Source of the DNA: Pseudomaricurvus albidus
GTDB taxonomy: Bacteria; Pseudomonadota; Gammaproteobacteria; Pseudomonadales; Cellvibrionaceae
Assembly (NCBI RefSeq): GCF_018863235.1
Contig: NZ_JAHKRS010000001.1
Coordinates: 186,001 to 250,000, forward strand
Length of the DNA: 64,000 nucleotides
Direction: 5' to 3'
The notes under the pieces are model-generated. The model made no database searches, was not told the origin of the DNA, and was given only the letters and a program-made list of their open reading frames with translations. The position numbers and the translations under genes are program-made. Of the stretch, positions 32,649 to 43,110 are shown piece after piece (the stretch's first letter is position 1; each line of letters starts with the position of its first letter).

Positions 32649-34093
32649 GCGACAGTCTCCTCGGAGAGACGAGTTCCCTGAGCACGGCGCCTGGAGAACC
32701 GCCCCCACCCTAACAGCAATAGCGCGGTGACGATGAAAGACAGATTGATGCTGTTGGCCGCAGGGTTGGTGAGCCAGCCGAACTGGAGGCCATGGCTGAG
32801 CACCAGCAACACCAGCGCCACACTGGTCAGACACTGCAATCCAAAGCGAGTGCTCACCTCATCGTCCCGCCATTGGGCCGCCGCCATACACGCCACAGTC
32901 AACACCCAGTAGAGCCCCACACTGGCGACACCGGCATACAGATCCACGATGGCCAGGATGACCAGTGCCAGCGGCGCTCCCCACACCAGTGCCGCCCACA
33001 GATTGTTAATGGCATCGCGATGCTTGCGTTTATGCAGCCAGATATTAATGCCGGTCACCGAGACAATCGTCAGAGCCAGCCCGGCAATCAGAAACAGAAT
33101 TTTGGTGGTCAGGCCACCAAAGTGGCCAAAGTGAATGCGGTACACCGAAAAGATAAACTGTTGCCCCGCGGCGCCGTCACTGAACCCCACATGGTCGATG
33201 TATTCACCGTCGGCGGTGAATCGATACTGCTCGGCATAAATCAAACGTTCAGGGTGTCTGGCGCCAACCAGCATAAACTGATCGTCTTCACCGGGGTGCT
33301 CCACAGTGATGTAAAACGGCGTCGCTTGCGGGGCGATTTGCGGCATCTGCGCCAATGCTTTAGACACCTGCGCCACCGATGCCGACTGTTCCACATGGGG
33401 ATGGCCCCCATAGAGCTCTTCCAGCATGGCCTCGGAATCGCCATCATAAAAAGCCATGGCAACCAACAGTCCCGTAAATTGCGCCAGACCAAAAAAAGCA
33501 CCGGTAATGGCTATCATCAAATGGAAGGGAGCTCCCCAGACACTCAGACGATTGTGTATGTCCACCTGCTCCAGACGAGCGCCATCAGCTCTCAAACTGA
33601 AGGCGTCACGAAAAAGACCCGGATGCGCAAGTACACCGGAAATGATCAACCCACACAAGAGCGCCCCCAGAATGCTGACAACAATCATGCCCCAGCTGTG
33701 TGGCAGGTGGAGATACAGATGCAGGTCCGCTACCAGCTCTGTCCAACCGTGATTGATGCTTTCTCCCAGAGAACCGTCGGCGTTAACAAACCAACCCTGC
33801 CCGTCTGCCGAGATGACCGTGCGCGGATTATCTTCAACCGGCAAGCTGATGACAATGTCATGCACCTCACCCATTCGCTGCGCGGCTTCGGCATAGGCCT
33901 GTTGTAACTGCTCGGAGGCAAGGGTCACCCCCTCTTCGATATTGGGCTGTTCCCAGCGCTCCCACTCGTGATGGAACACCGCCAGGGTGCCCGACAGACA
34001 CACCAGATACATCAGGGCACCGACACACAACCCCAGCCAGGAATGGCTTGCCAGTGACTTTTTGACCAGTGAGGCCGATAACAACTGTTTCAT
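32630..34093 (-). CDS. PepSY-associated membrane protein (ferric reductase-like)
   Basis: The 487-aa protein belongs to the PepSY-TM family, whose studied members in iron uptake (such as Pseudomonas FpvG) reduce ferric siderophores in the periplasm. I see about eight membrane segments. The first is at residues 19-38 (LGLCVGALMYLVCLSGTLAV), a pair follows at about 137-160 and 190-212, TKILFLIAGLALTIVSVTGI comes later, and three or four lie at the C-terminus. Large periplasmic loops contain the PepSY region. It lies 18 bp downstream of a small membrane protein gene, and a promoter with a Fur-like box drives the pair. Iron-linked reduction is inference from family and promoter. Confidence 0.82.
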   Translation of the reverse strand: MKQLLSASLVKKSLASHSWLGLCVGALMYLVCLSGTLAVFHHEWERWEQPNIEEGVTLASEQLQQAYAEAAQRMGEVHDIVISLPVEDNPRTVISADGQGWFVNADGSLGESINHGWTELVADLHLYLHLPHSWGMIVVSILGALLCGLIISGVLAHPGLFRDAFSLRADGARLEQVDIHNRLSVWGAPFHLMIAITGAFFGLAQFTGLLVAMAFYDGDSEAMLEELYGGHPHVEQSASVAQVSKALAQMPQIAPQATPFYITVEHPGEDDQFMLVGARHPERLIYAEQYRFTADGEYIDHVGFSDGAAGQQFIFSVYRIHFGHFGGLTTKILFLIAGLALTIVSVTGINIWLHKRKHRDAINNLWAALVWGAPLALVILAIVDLYAGVASVGLYWVLTVACMAAAQWRDDEVSTRFGLQCLTSVALVLLVLSHGLQFGWLTNPAANSINLSFIVTALLLLGWGRFSRRRAQGTRLSEETVAQAGRA

Positions 34094-34111
34094 AATGACA
34101 CCAGCAAACCG

Positions 34112-34657
34112 TTACAGAAAAATCGCCAGAGCACCCAGTGCACCCGCTGCGACACTGATCAGCACCGGCTTAAGCAATCGCTCGGCGGCACAGTACCAGC
34201 AGGACAATCCCCCCCAGACCAGAGGGAATAACAGAATCGATACAATAACGGTGTTGGCGCGCTCCATGGGCAACACTCGCAGCACGCCCACACCGACAAA
34301 TGCGGCTACGACACCGGCCAGCACCACGGCCAAAAACAGCAACCCCGTGTGCTTGCCTAAAGTACGCAACAATGGCCGAGACAAGGGCAGCGACGGCTTG
34401 GCTTTCAGTTTCACCCGGGAACTGCCGGCAGAGAGCCCAACCAACAGCCAGGCCACCAGAGACAGGGCAATCAGCGCATAGGTTACGCCAAACTCGACTC
34501 CCAGCAGACCACTCCAGGTGACGAGAGAAACCAACAGCCCACCCCAGCCGAATGCGATCAGCAGCGGTGCCGATTGTTTTTGACGCCATGCAGCGTACAA
34601 ACAGCCGACCCCTCCAGCGCTGAGCAACAAAGACAAAACGGGACTGAAGATATCCAT
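34112..34657 (-). CDS. Hypothetical inner-membrane protein, iron-operon partner
   Basis: I do not recognise a named family. The 181-aa protein begins MDIFSPVLSLLLSAGGVGCL and has five or so membrane segments, including FGVTYALIALSLVAWLLVGL and LFLAVVLAGVVAAFVGVGVL. A short basic loop lies in the middle (RVKLKAKPS). ATG 34657 follows AAGGA by eight bases; the open frame reaches further upstream but runs through the promoter. It is the first gene before the PepSY gene, so it probably serves the same iron-related membrane function. Similar small membrane proteins accompany PepSY genes in siderophore loci. Confidence 0.7.
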   Translation of the reverse strand: MDIFSPVLSLLLSAGGVGCLYAAWRQKQSAPLLIAFGWGGLLVSLVTWSGLLGVEFGVTYALIALSLVAWLLVGLSAGSSRVKLKAKPSLPLSRPLLRTLGKHTGLLFLAVVLAGVVAAFVGVGVLRVLPMERANTVIVSILLFPLVWGGLSCWYCAAERLLKPVLISVAAGALGALAIFL

Positions 34658-34696
34658 GGGAGCTTTCCTTGACCGGGACACTGCTACAATATACGA

Positions 34697-34725
34697 ATTA
34701 TAATGAGATAGCTTCTCACTTTCAA
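34697..34725 (-). promoter_or_regulatory. Sigma-70 promoter with Fur-like box in the spacer
   Basis: On the minus strand, TTGAAA (34725-34720), a 17-bp spacer and TATAAT (34702-34697) form a near-consensus promoter, about 40 bp before the ATG at 34657. The spacer holds the inverted repeat TGAGAAGCTATCTCA. Read on the plus strand, 34702-34720 (AATGAGATAGCTTCTCACT) matches the common Fur box form AATGAGAATAATTCTCATT at 14 of 19 positions. Binding there would block RNA polymerase directly, so the operon is probably iron-repressed. Confidence 0.75.
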
Positions 34726-34811
34726 TTTCATTATAGCCGATCAACCACCGCAATGGATATGAAGCTGGGTCATTCCCACTCCCAAGGGAAGACCCGGCCA
34801 TCGACATCTGA

Positions 34812-36188
34812 TTACCTCACCCAAATCTCCACGCGCCGGTTTTTGACTTTCTCCTTGCCATCGTTGGAGGCCACCGGCAGGAAGGCACCAAAACCTTCCA
34901 CGGGGCGGGTATTCACACCCACCCGGTGCAATGCGGTTTTCACCGACACCGCTCGCAGCTTGGACAGCACGAGCGAGCGGCTTTCACTCTGTTTTTCATC
35001 ACCGAAACCGATCAGAGTCAGAACACGGCCCTGATTTTCTGCTCGCGCCATAAACGCCTGGACGCGGCGAATGTCCTGTCTGGCCTTGTTGTCCAGCACC
35101 GAGCTGCCCTCGGCAAAGCGGAAGTTGACCGAGAGTCGGCTCGCCCCCTCGGTCACAGCCAGATAGTCTTTAGGACCGTTCCGCTCGGCATCCGAGGCAA
35201 TGGCTGTAAGCGCCTGGGAGATAAAGCCGGTCTGCTCAACCTGAAACTGGCCGGCATCGGATTGCACAAAACGAATAAAGTCCTCGATCACCTCAGTTTT
35301 CAGACTTGGAGGCGTATACAGGAACAGGCGACGGGACAGCAGGTAATCTTCTGTCGCCACACTGACATGCTCCGGCAACAGCGGTGTTGTCCCCTGATCA
35401 AACACCAGCAGCGCGCGGGAATTTCGCACCGATGCCAGCCCCACAAAACCTATCCCCCCCGGATCGCGAGCCACACGGTCAGACAGCTCATCGTTCGATT
35501 CAAACCGCTGCGCACTCCCGGACAGGCGGTATATTTTTCTCAACACCAGGCTTTTGAAGGTATCCCAGGTTCCGGAATTTTCATCCCGCGCATAGACATT
35601 GATTGCCAGATCCTCAGCCCCCAACTGTTTCCAGTTGGTTATCTGCCCGGAGAACACACCGGCAATCTGATCGAGGCTGAGCCGGGTCAGAGGATTGTCC
35701 TTGTTCACAATCACCGCCAGACCGTCAATGGCAATCACATGCTCGGCTTCAAAACCGAGCATGTCCCCGTATGCGGCCATCTGGTCCACTTCCTTTGACT
35801 TGATGGGACGAGAGGACATGGACAGGTCAGCATCACCACTTAACAGCGCGCGAAAACCGGTGCTGGAACCGTGAGCGCCAACATCCACAAAGACGTCTCG
35901 CCCCTGCACACTGCCAATCACGCGGTACTCGTTTGCTTGCGGGAGATCCTCCACCCTCACGTCAGAAGCCCCGCGGGCTTCCAGATAACTGGTGAGAAAG
36001 TTTTTCATCAGACTGGCCCCAACGGTGTTGGACCCCTGAACCTGAAACAAACGGCCACTGACTGAATCCGGGAAGGGTTCCGCCGCGATGGTGGGAGCAG
36101 ACAACACACTGGCCAGACACAAGACCTTCAGCGTCAACACTGTCAGACAGCTCAACCGGGCGACAACTTTTTGAATTAATAACTGCAC
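34812..36188 (-). CDS. PstS-like phosphate-binding protein fused to an OmpA domain
   Basis: The 458-aa protein has a signal peptide (about 1-35, ending TIAAEP). A PstS-type substrate-binding domain follows (about 47-320) with QVQGSNTVGASL, GSSTGFRALLSGDADLSMSS and NWKQLGAEDLAINVYARDENSGT split across its lobes. The C-terminal OmpA-like domain (about 345-458) shows FRFAEGSSVLDNKA, VLSKLRAVSV and the hallmark NRRVEIWV. The N-terminal part should bind phosphate or a similar anion, and the C-terminal part should hold the protein to peptidoglycan. No pst permease genes are nearby. A sensor or periplasmic reservoir role is possible but not shown. Confidence 0.87.
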   Translation of the reverse strand: MQLLIQKVVARLSCLTVLTLKVLCLASVLSAPTIAAEPFPDSVSGRLFQVQGSNTVGASLMKNFLTSYLEARGASDVRVEDLPQANEYRVIGSVQGRDVFVDVGAHGSSTGFRALLSGDADLSMSSRPIKSKEVDQMAAYGDMLGFEAEHVIAIDGLAVIVNKDNPLTRLSLDQIAGVFSGQITNWKQLGAEDLAINVYARDENSGTWDTFKSLVLRKIYRLSGSAQRFESNDELSDRVARDPGGIGFVGLASVRNSRALLVFDQGTTPLLPEHVSVATEDYLLSRRLFLYTPPSLKTEVIEDFIRFVQSDAGQFQVEQTGFISQALTAIASDAERNGPKDYLAVTEGASRLSVNFRFAEGSSVLDNKARQDIRRVQAFMARAENQGRVLTLIGFGDEKQSESRSLVLSKLRAVSVKTALHRVGVNTRPVEGFGAFLPVASNDGKEKVKNRRVEIWVR

Positions 36189-36331
36189 AGCAAAATACTC
36201 ACGTTGGCGTGTAAAAAACGTGACAAGATTAAGACGGTTTTGTGACAGTTAAATGACCAAGGAATTAAGATTTGGTGTTTTTATAACAACTGAGCCAACC
36301 GCAATGGCGACACCGACAACCGACAGACGAA

Positions 36332-36362
36332 AAAAAAGATGGCCATCAAGACCATCTTTTTT
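36332..36362 (-). terminator. Rho-independent terminator after typA
   Basis: The stem is formed by AAAAAAGATGG and CCATCTTTTTT around a nine-base loop. It starts 25 bp beyond the typA stop and ends in T on the minus strand. Confidence 0.88.
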
Positions 36363-36386
36363 ATAAGAGCGGCAAAGCAGCTGCGA

Positions 36387-38195
<1,809 letters not shown>

Positions 38196-38403
38196 AACGG
38201 GAGTCTCAATGCGGGCCTTCGACCCGTCTAGAGGGGCTGGCCAAGGAAAAAAGGTGCGGCATTATACCTGTGAACAGGCGACGATAAAATAACCAGCGGA
38301 AAATAAAACCGGCCAGCGGGCAATAAAGCTCAGGCAATCGGAACGCTTCTTTTTAGTGCATCAGAGCCCCCCACCCGGAAAACACCAAGGGGACCGTAAC
38401 GCC

Positions 38404-40920
38404 TCAGACAGACAGAGACACATCAAAACCGGGCGAGGTCAGGAAATGCATGACGTTATCCGCCGGCATGGGCCTGGCCAGCAGATACCCCTGCCCTTCA
38501 TCACAGCCATGCTGCAACAGGATCTCAAACTGCTCCTGCTCCTCGACACCCTCCGCCACGGTCTGCAGCGACAACTTGTGACACAACTCCAGCACCGACA
38601 GCACAATCGCCCGGGATTCTTCATGATCCTGCAACCGCTGCACAAAACTGCGGTCAATTTTTACCGTATCGATGGGCAGACTGCGCAGGAACGTCAACGA
38701 CGAGTACCCTGTGCCAAAATCATCCAGACTGATCTTCACCCCCGCTGTGCGAAGGGCATAGAGGTGCTGCCGAACCAGCACTTCATCGATCAGAATACTG
38801 GTTTCGGTCAGCTCCACTTCGAGGCGAGTCAGCGGGACATCAAACTGCTCTGCCAGTGAGATCAGATGCTCGGCAAAGTTTTCCTGAGCCATCTGGCGGG
38901 CGGAAATATTGATGGCAATGCGAATGCCTTTCGGCAAGCTATCCCGCCACTCGTGGATCTGATGCAGGGTTTCCGCCATCATCCAGTGGCCAATGTCGTG
39001 GATCAGCTGGGACTCTTCCGCCAGAGGAATAAAGTCTGCCGGTGAGATCAGCCCCTTGGTTGGACTGTGCCAGCGAATGAGTGCTTCGAATCCGGTAATT
39101 TTCAGCGTTTTCAGATCCACCTTCGGCTGGTAGTGCACTTCGAATTCATTGCGCTGCAAGCCTCCGGCAATGCTCTGCTCCATCTCCAGACGCTCGTGCA
39201 CCTGGGCATTGATGCTCTCGGTAAACAGATAGTATTTGTTTTTACCCAGACCTTTGGCCTCGTACATCGCCATATCCGCATGCCGCAGCAGCGTGTCGGC
39301 ATCTTCGCCATCGCCAGGAAACAGCGCCACACCAACACTGGCGCCAACCGTCACCACGCTACCGTCAATCATCAGCGGCTCGTTGATGTCCACGATCAGA
39401 CGCTCGGCCACCAGGGCGGCTTCACGGGCGTCATGCACATTGTTGAGAATGGCGTTGAACTCATCTCCCCCCCGGCGACTGATCACCTGCTCCAGGCCGG
39501 CCTCCTGACTGCCGTCGGCCAGTACATCACTGCTGCGAAGGCGACGCTGCAGACGCTTGCCCACCTGAACCAGCAACTCATCACCGGCCGCGTGCCCCAG
39601 GCGATCATTCACCTTTTTGAAATCATCCAGATCAATAAACAGCACCGCCAGCTGCTTGCCACTGCGACTGACCTCTTCAATCATGCTGCTGAGGGTGGCT
39701 CGCAAGGTGGTGCGATTGGGCAATTCGGTCAGCGGATCAAAATACGCCAACTGGGCGATTTGCCGGCCGGAGTCTTCCAGCTGCTGCCCCATCACCCGAA
39801 ACGCATCCGCCAGTTCCCCCAGTTCATCCTCACCGGTGATTTCGATATCCGGCCGATACTCACCCCGTGAGATTTTACGGGTCGCCTGAATCAGCATTTC
39901 GATCGGTTTCAGGATCACCCCGAACACACGCAGGTAAAAAAACAATCCGGATAACGCAATGACCAATGCCGCCGCTGGCAGCAGGACCGCCAGCAGCGAG
40001 AGACTGTTGTTGGTAATCGCCCGCTGGTCGATCAGCGAGCCCAGCCAAAGATCGTGGGCCACACGTTGCATACTCAGACGGTAGGGAACACCGGCGTCGG
40101 TCATATCCACAAAGTGAGGATTGCCGACATCGTCCCCGTCAGAATCGCCGGCCGCCATGACCTCTCCTACAGAGATCGATTCAACCTCCGCTGACTGAAA
40201 ACCGGCATCGGCGAGATTAAAGGCTTTGGCCATTCCTTCAGGAAGAGACAAGAAAGGAATTTCCCGGGACTTCACCAGCAAATCGCCTTCATTGTCACTA
40301 AAAAACAAATGCGTGACGGAACCGTCGCTCTCATCCACCATTCGCTTGAATGTATCGAGCCCGCTGACCGCAGCGATATAGCCCAGCACTGCCCCCGGTT
40401 CTGTACGTGAGTAGACCGGAGCAATGGATACCAGCCTGCGCTCCCCACTGGAATCGGTCTGAAAACGGCGAATAAGCCCGACCTCTGACACATAGCGGCT
40501 GCCCAGCAGCGCCTGCACGTCAAGGCGAGTCGTCATGGCCGGAGCATAAGCGGGTGAATGGAGAATGTAGTCCCCCAACTGATCAAACAGAATCACCTGC
40601 CCAACACCGTTATTGAGCCGCTGGAAATTGTCAAAGCTCGATTGCATGGTGTTCAGACCGACACTGCTATCGGCATCGACCCCGCGCTCCACCTGGGAAA
40701 TCAACGCAGTGTTTTCCGACAACTGCTTGAGCGATGCGGAAATCCGCACCAGCTCGGCACGAGCACCAATAATCAGCTGACTGGCTATACTGCGCTGGTA
40801 GCTCTGCGCCTCGCCCTGTAATTTGCTTTCGAACAGCCAAAAGGTGGCCCCGCCCAGCACCCCCACAGAGAGCAGCAGCAAACCCAATAATGTCACCAGC
40901 AATTTGGCTCTTAAGCCCAT
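38404..40920 (-). CDS. Membrane GGDEF-EAL cyclic-di-GMP protein
   Basis: The 838-aa protein has an N-terminal membrane segment (about 7-29), a periplasmic sensor of about 260 residues, a second membrane segment (LLAVLLPAAALVIALSGLFF) and a HAMP-like linker. A GGDEF domain (about 395-575) and an EAL domain (about 585-830) follow. Both signatures are intact (GGDEF; FEALIRWHS), and EAL metal-site residues appear in LDDFGTGYSSL, so it could make or degrade cyclic-di-GMP. An insert of about 13 residues (DGSQEAGLEQVIS) separates the RSSD inhibitory-site motif from GGDEF, where it is normally only about five residues away. The signal sensed is unknown. Confidence 0.93.
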   Translation of the reverse strand: MGLRAKLLVTLLGLLLLSVGVLGGATFWLFESKLQGEAQSYQRSIASQLIIGARAELVRISASLKQLSENTALISQVERGVDADSSVGLNTMQSSFDNFQRLNNGVGQVILFDQLGDYILHSPAYAPAMTTRLDVQALLGSRYVSEVGLIRRFQTDSSGERRLVSIAPVYSRTEPGAVLGYIAAVSGLDTFKRMVDESDGSVTHLFFSDNEGDLLVKSREIPFLSLPEGMAKAFNLADAGFQSAEVESISVGEVMAAGDSDGDDVGNPHFVDMTDAGVPYRLSMQRVAHDLWLGSLIDQRAITNNSLSLLAVLLPAAALVIALSGLFFYLRVFGVILKPIEMLIQATRKISRGEYRPDIEITGEDELGELADAFRVMGQQLEDSGRQIAQLAYFDPLTELPNRTTLRATLSSMIEEVSRSGKQLAVLFIDLDDFKKVNDRLGHAAGDELLVQVGKRLQRRLRSSDVLADGSQEAGLEQVISRRGGDEFNAILNNVHDAREAALVAERLIVDINEPLMIDGSVVTVGASVGVALFPGDGEDADTLLRHADMAMYEAKGLGKNKYYLFTESINAQVHERLEMEQSIAGGLQRNEFEVHYQPKVDLKTLKITGFEALIRWHSPTKGLISPADFIPLAEESQLIHDIGHWMMAETLHQIHEWRDSLPKGIRIAINISARQMAQENFAEHLISLAEQFDVPLTRLEVELTETSILIDEVLVRQHLYALRTAGVKISLDDFGTGYSSLTFLRSLPIDTVKIDRSFVQRLQDHEESRAIVLSVLELCHKLSLQTVAEGVEEQEQFEILLQHGCDEGQGYLLARPMPADNVMHFLTSPGFDVSLSV

Positions 40921-41063
40921 ATAGCCGCTCTTAATTCCATGCCGCCATTAAATCCATGTTCTATGCTAATCGATTCAGCAATGTATCTATATCCTTAGAT
41001 ACAATATGCGCCATTGGCAAATTTTCACGCCATCAGCGCATCATTTAGTAGGCGACTCTGGCG

Positions 41064-42521
41064 TTACTCTTCCGGGCGGTAGACACCCAGATTATGGTAT
41101 CCGGCGTCCATCAGGTTGGCTGCATGTAACTGACTCATAACGCCTTTTTCGCAATAGAGCAGGTAGGTGCGGGATTTATCCAGCCCGGCAAACTCAGTGC
41201 TGAGCCTGTAAAAAGGAATTTTCAGAATTTCAACATCTTCGAGATTCAGCGGACGCAGCTCCTCCTCATCCGGATGGCGCACATCAATCACCACCTGAGC
41301 CGCCGGCACCTCGTGCTGCACCGCTACCTGAACCTCCTGATCCAGATCTTCTACCACCTTGTCGATGTGCACAGTGCGGCGCTCATTGATGGCCGCCTCC
41401 AGTACGGCAAAATCGAAGTTGCTCTCTTCATGTGCCACCCGCTCCTCCTGAGCGCGAGTGGTCGGCTTGCGGGAAATCACACCGCAGTACTCCGGCATGG
41501 CGGCGGCAAACTCCTCGGTGCCAATACGACGCGCCACATCGATGATTTCGCCCTTATCCATGGCAATCAGGGGGCGCAACACCAGAGTATCGGTCACACT
41601 GTCGATCACAGACAGGTTGGTCAGTGTCTGGCTCGACACCTGACCGATGGCTTCACCGGTAACCAGCGCCTGAATCTCCATCTCTTCAGCAACTTTGGTA
41701 GCCGCACGCAACATCATGCGCTTGAGCACAACGCCCATCTGCGAGTTGTCCACTTTTTGCAGAATTTCAGACACCACATCCTCAAACGGCACGGTGACGA
41801 ACATCACCCGGTGGGAGGCGCCAAACTTCTTCCACAAGTAGTAGGCTACTTCTTTCACCCCCACCTCATGGGCGCGGCCGCCGAGGTTAAAAAAACAGTA
41901 ATGGGTGCGAATGCCCCGCTTGATGGTGAGGTAGCTGGAAACGGTGGAATCAAAACCGCCCGAAACCAGCGACAACACAGGCTCCTGACTGCCCAGGGGA
42001 AAACCGCCCAACCCCTGAGTCTGGCGCTCAATGACGTGTAACTGATCGCGCTTGATTTCCAGCCGCACGGTAACTTCCGGATTCTTCAGCTTCACCCCCT
42101 TGGCCTGGGTGTGCTGATTCAGCCCACCCCCCACATAGCGTTCCACTTCCGTGGACGTGAAATCGTGGTCGCCGTTGCGCTTCACCCGAACACAAAACGT
42201 CTTATCCTCGAGCGCATCCGCCCAGATACCCTTGGTCTTCTGGAAGATGTCCTCGAGATCTCCCAGGGGGTAGGTCTGAACCTGAGAGAAGTAGGCAATT
42301 CCCGGCGTATGCGACAGAATCTCTGCCACCTGGGCAATGGCCGCCGGCTCTTCTGTCTCGGCAAAGACATCAATCTTGTCCCAGTCACGGGTCACCTGAA
42401 GCGGAAAATTCAGCTCCCGAAACAGCTCTTTCAGGTTTTCGCGCAGATGCTTGATAAACCGCTTGCGCACCGGCGGACTTTTGATGGTGATTTCTGGGAA
42501 GAGCTTGACGATAAAATGCAT
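41064..42521 (-). CDS. thiI: tRNA 4-thiouridine synthase ThiI with rhodanese domain
   Basis: ThiI makes 4-thiouridine at tRNA position 8 and donates sulfur for the thiazole of thiamine. The 485-aa protein has an N-terminal ferredoxin-like/THUMP region, a PP-loop ATPase (LSLVSGGFDSTVSSYL) and a C-terminal rhodanese domain. The catalytic cysteine is Cys457 in YCEKGVMSQ, and the partner cysteine is in MPEYCGVISRKPTT. This is the long form with rhodanese, as in E. coli. It is divergent from glnA, and the shared region carries the glnA control sites. Confidence 0.96.
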   Translation of the reverse strand: MHFIVKLFPEITIKSPPVRKRFIKHLRENLKELFRELNFPLQVTRDWDKIDVFAETEEPAAIAQVAEILSHTPGIAYFSQVQTYPLGDLEDIFQKTKGIWADALEDKTFCVRVKRNGDHDFTSTEVERYVGGGLNQHTQAKGVKLKNPEVTVRLEIKRDQLHVIERQTQGLGGFPLGSQEPVLSLVSGGFDSTVSSYLTIKRGIRTHYCFFNLGGRAHEVGVKEVAYYLWKKFGASHRVMFVTVPFEDVVSEILQKVDNSQMGVVLKRMMLRAATKVAEEMEIQALVTGEAIGQVSSQTLTNLSVIDSVTDTLVLRPLIAMDKGEIIDVARRIGTEEFAAAMPEYCGVISRKPTTRAQEERVAHEESNFDFAVLEAAINERRTVHIDKVVEDLDQEVQVAVQHEVPAAQVVIDVRHPDEEELRPLNLEDVEILKIPFYRLSTEFAGLDKSRTYLLYCEKGVMSQLHAANLMDAGYHNLGVYRPEE

Positions 42522-42784
42522 GGATTTGACCCATTATTGCCTGTGATTGAAACCCGCACGCCGCATAAGACGTGAAAGCAGGTCTTAAGAACCTGTGTAA
42601 GCACTTGAGTTGTACTTGAGGAATCTTAGCGCTGTTCATAAAGCGGAAACCTATCGTGGAAACCGCCGGGGCGCGCGATTATAAATCAACCACCGCCAGC
42701 AAACACCCGCCGGGCGCCATTTGCTCCAAATAACGGCTCAAGTTTCACTCAATTCCACCACCACAAACCATGATCAGGACGACA

Positions 42785-42801
42785 CGCACCACATGAGAGC
42801 A
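42785..42801 (+). promoter_or_regulatory. Second NtrC-type site upstream of glnA
   Basis: CGCACCACATGAGAGCA matches the NtrC consensus TGCACCANNNTGGTGCA at 10 of 14 defined positions. Its centre is 30 bp upstream of the stronger site, about three helical turns, and falls near -140 from the predicted start. Confidence 0.6.
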
Positions 42802-42814
42802 CAGCAAAAATACA

Positions 42815-42831
42815 TGCACCACAATGATGCA
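42815..42831 (+). promoter_or_regulatory. Strong NtrC enhancer site upstream of glnA
   Basis: TGCACCACAATGATGCA matches the NtrC consensus TGCACCANNNTGGTGCA at all but one defined base. It is centred near -110 from the predicted sigma-54 start, as at E. coli glnAp2. Confidence 0.85.
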
Positions 42832-42905
42832 TATCAATTATTGACATTCCTTACCATATCGACGGAAAAAGCCTGAAATAGCGACTTAAACCGCTTATTT
42901 TCGTG

Positions 42906-42922
42906 CTGGCATACAATTTGCC
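42906..42922 (+). promoter_or_regulatory. Sigma-54 promoter of glnA
   Basis: CTGGCATACAATTTGCC has the invariant GG (42908-42909) and GC (42920-42921) with the required ten bases between them, matching YTGGCACG-N4-TTGCW. Transcription should begin near 42933, under NtrC control. Confidence 0.88.
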
Positions 42923-43110
42923 CTGTTATCGATCACTCTCTCTTGCGTCGCGACAACAAAACGTGAAGAATGCGTGACTGACTTCCCGCATAGCTCACAG
43001 CAAGTCGGGCGCAAGGAAGGCTTTATTTCAACACTTTAGTAAATTCGTAGATAAAATTCGTATTGCTAGGGTCAAATTTGTCTTGGCTAGGCCATTTTGG
43101 AGGCATCCAC

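Larger units (their letters stand above)
42522..43110. other. thiI-glnA intergenic region and glnA leader
   Basis: No gene is visible in these 589 bp. The stretch holds the glnA NtrC-type sites and sigma-54 promoter (listed separately) and a glnA leader of about 178 bases. I could not identify a riboswitch or a strong sigma-70 promoter. TTCAAC, 17 bp, GATAAA at about 43028-43056 is a weak candidate. Confidence 0.5.
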
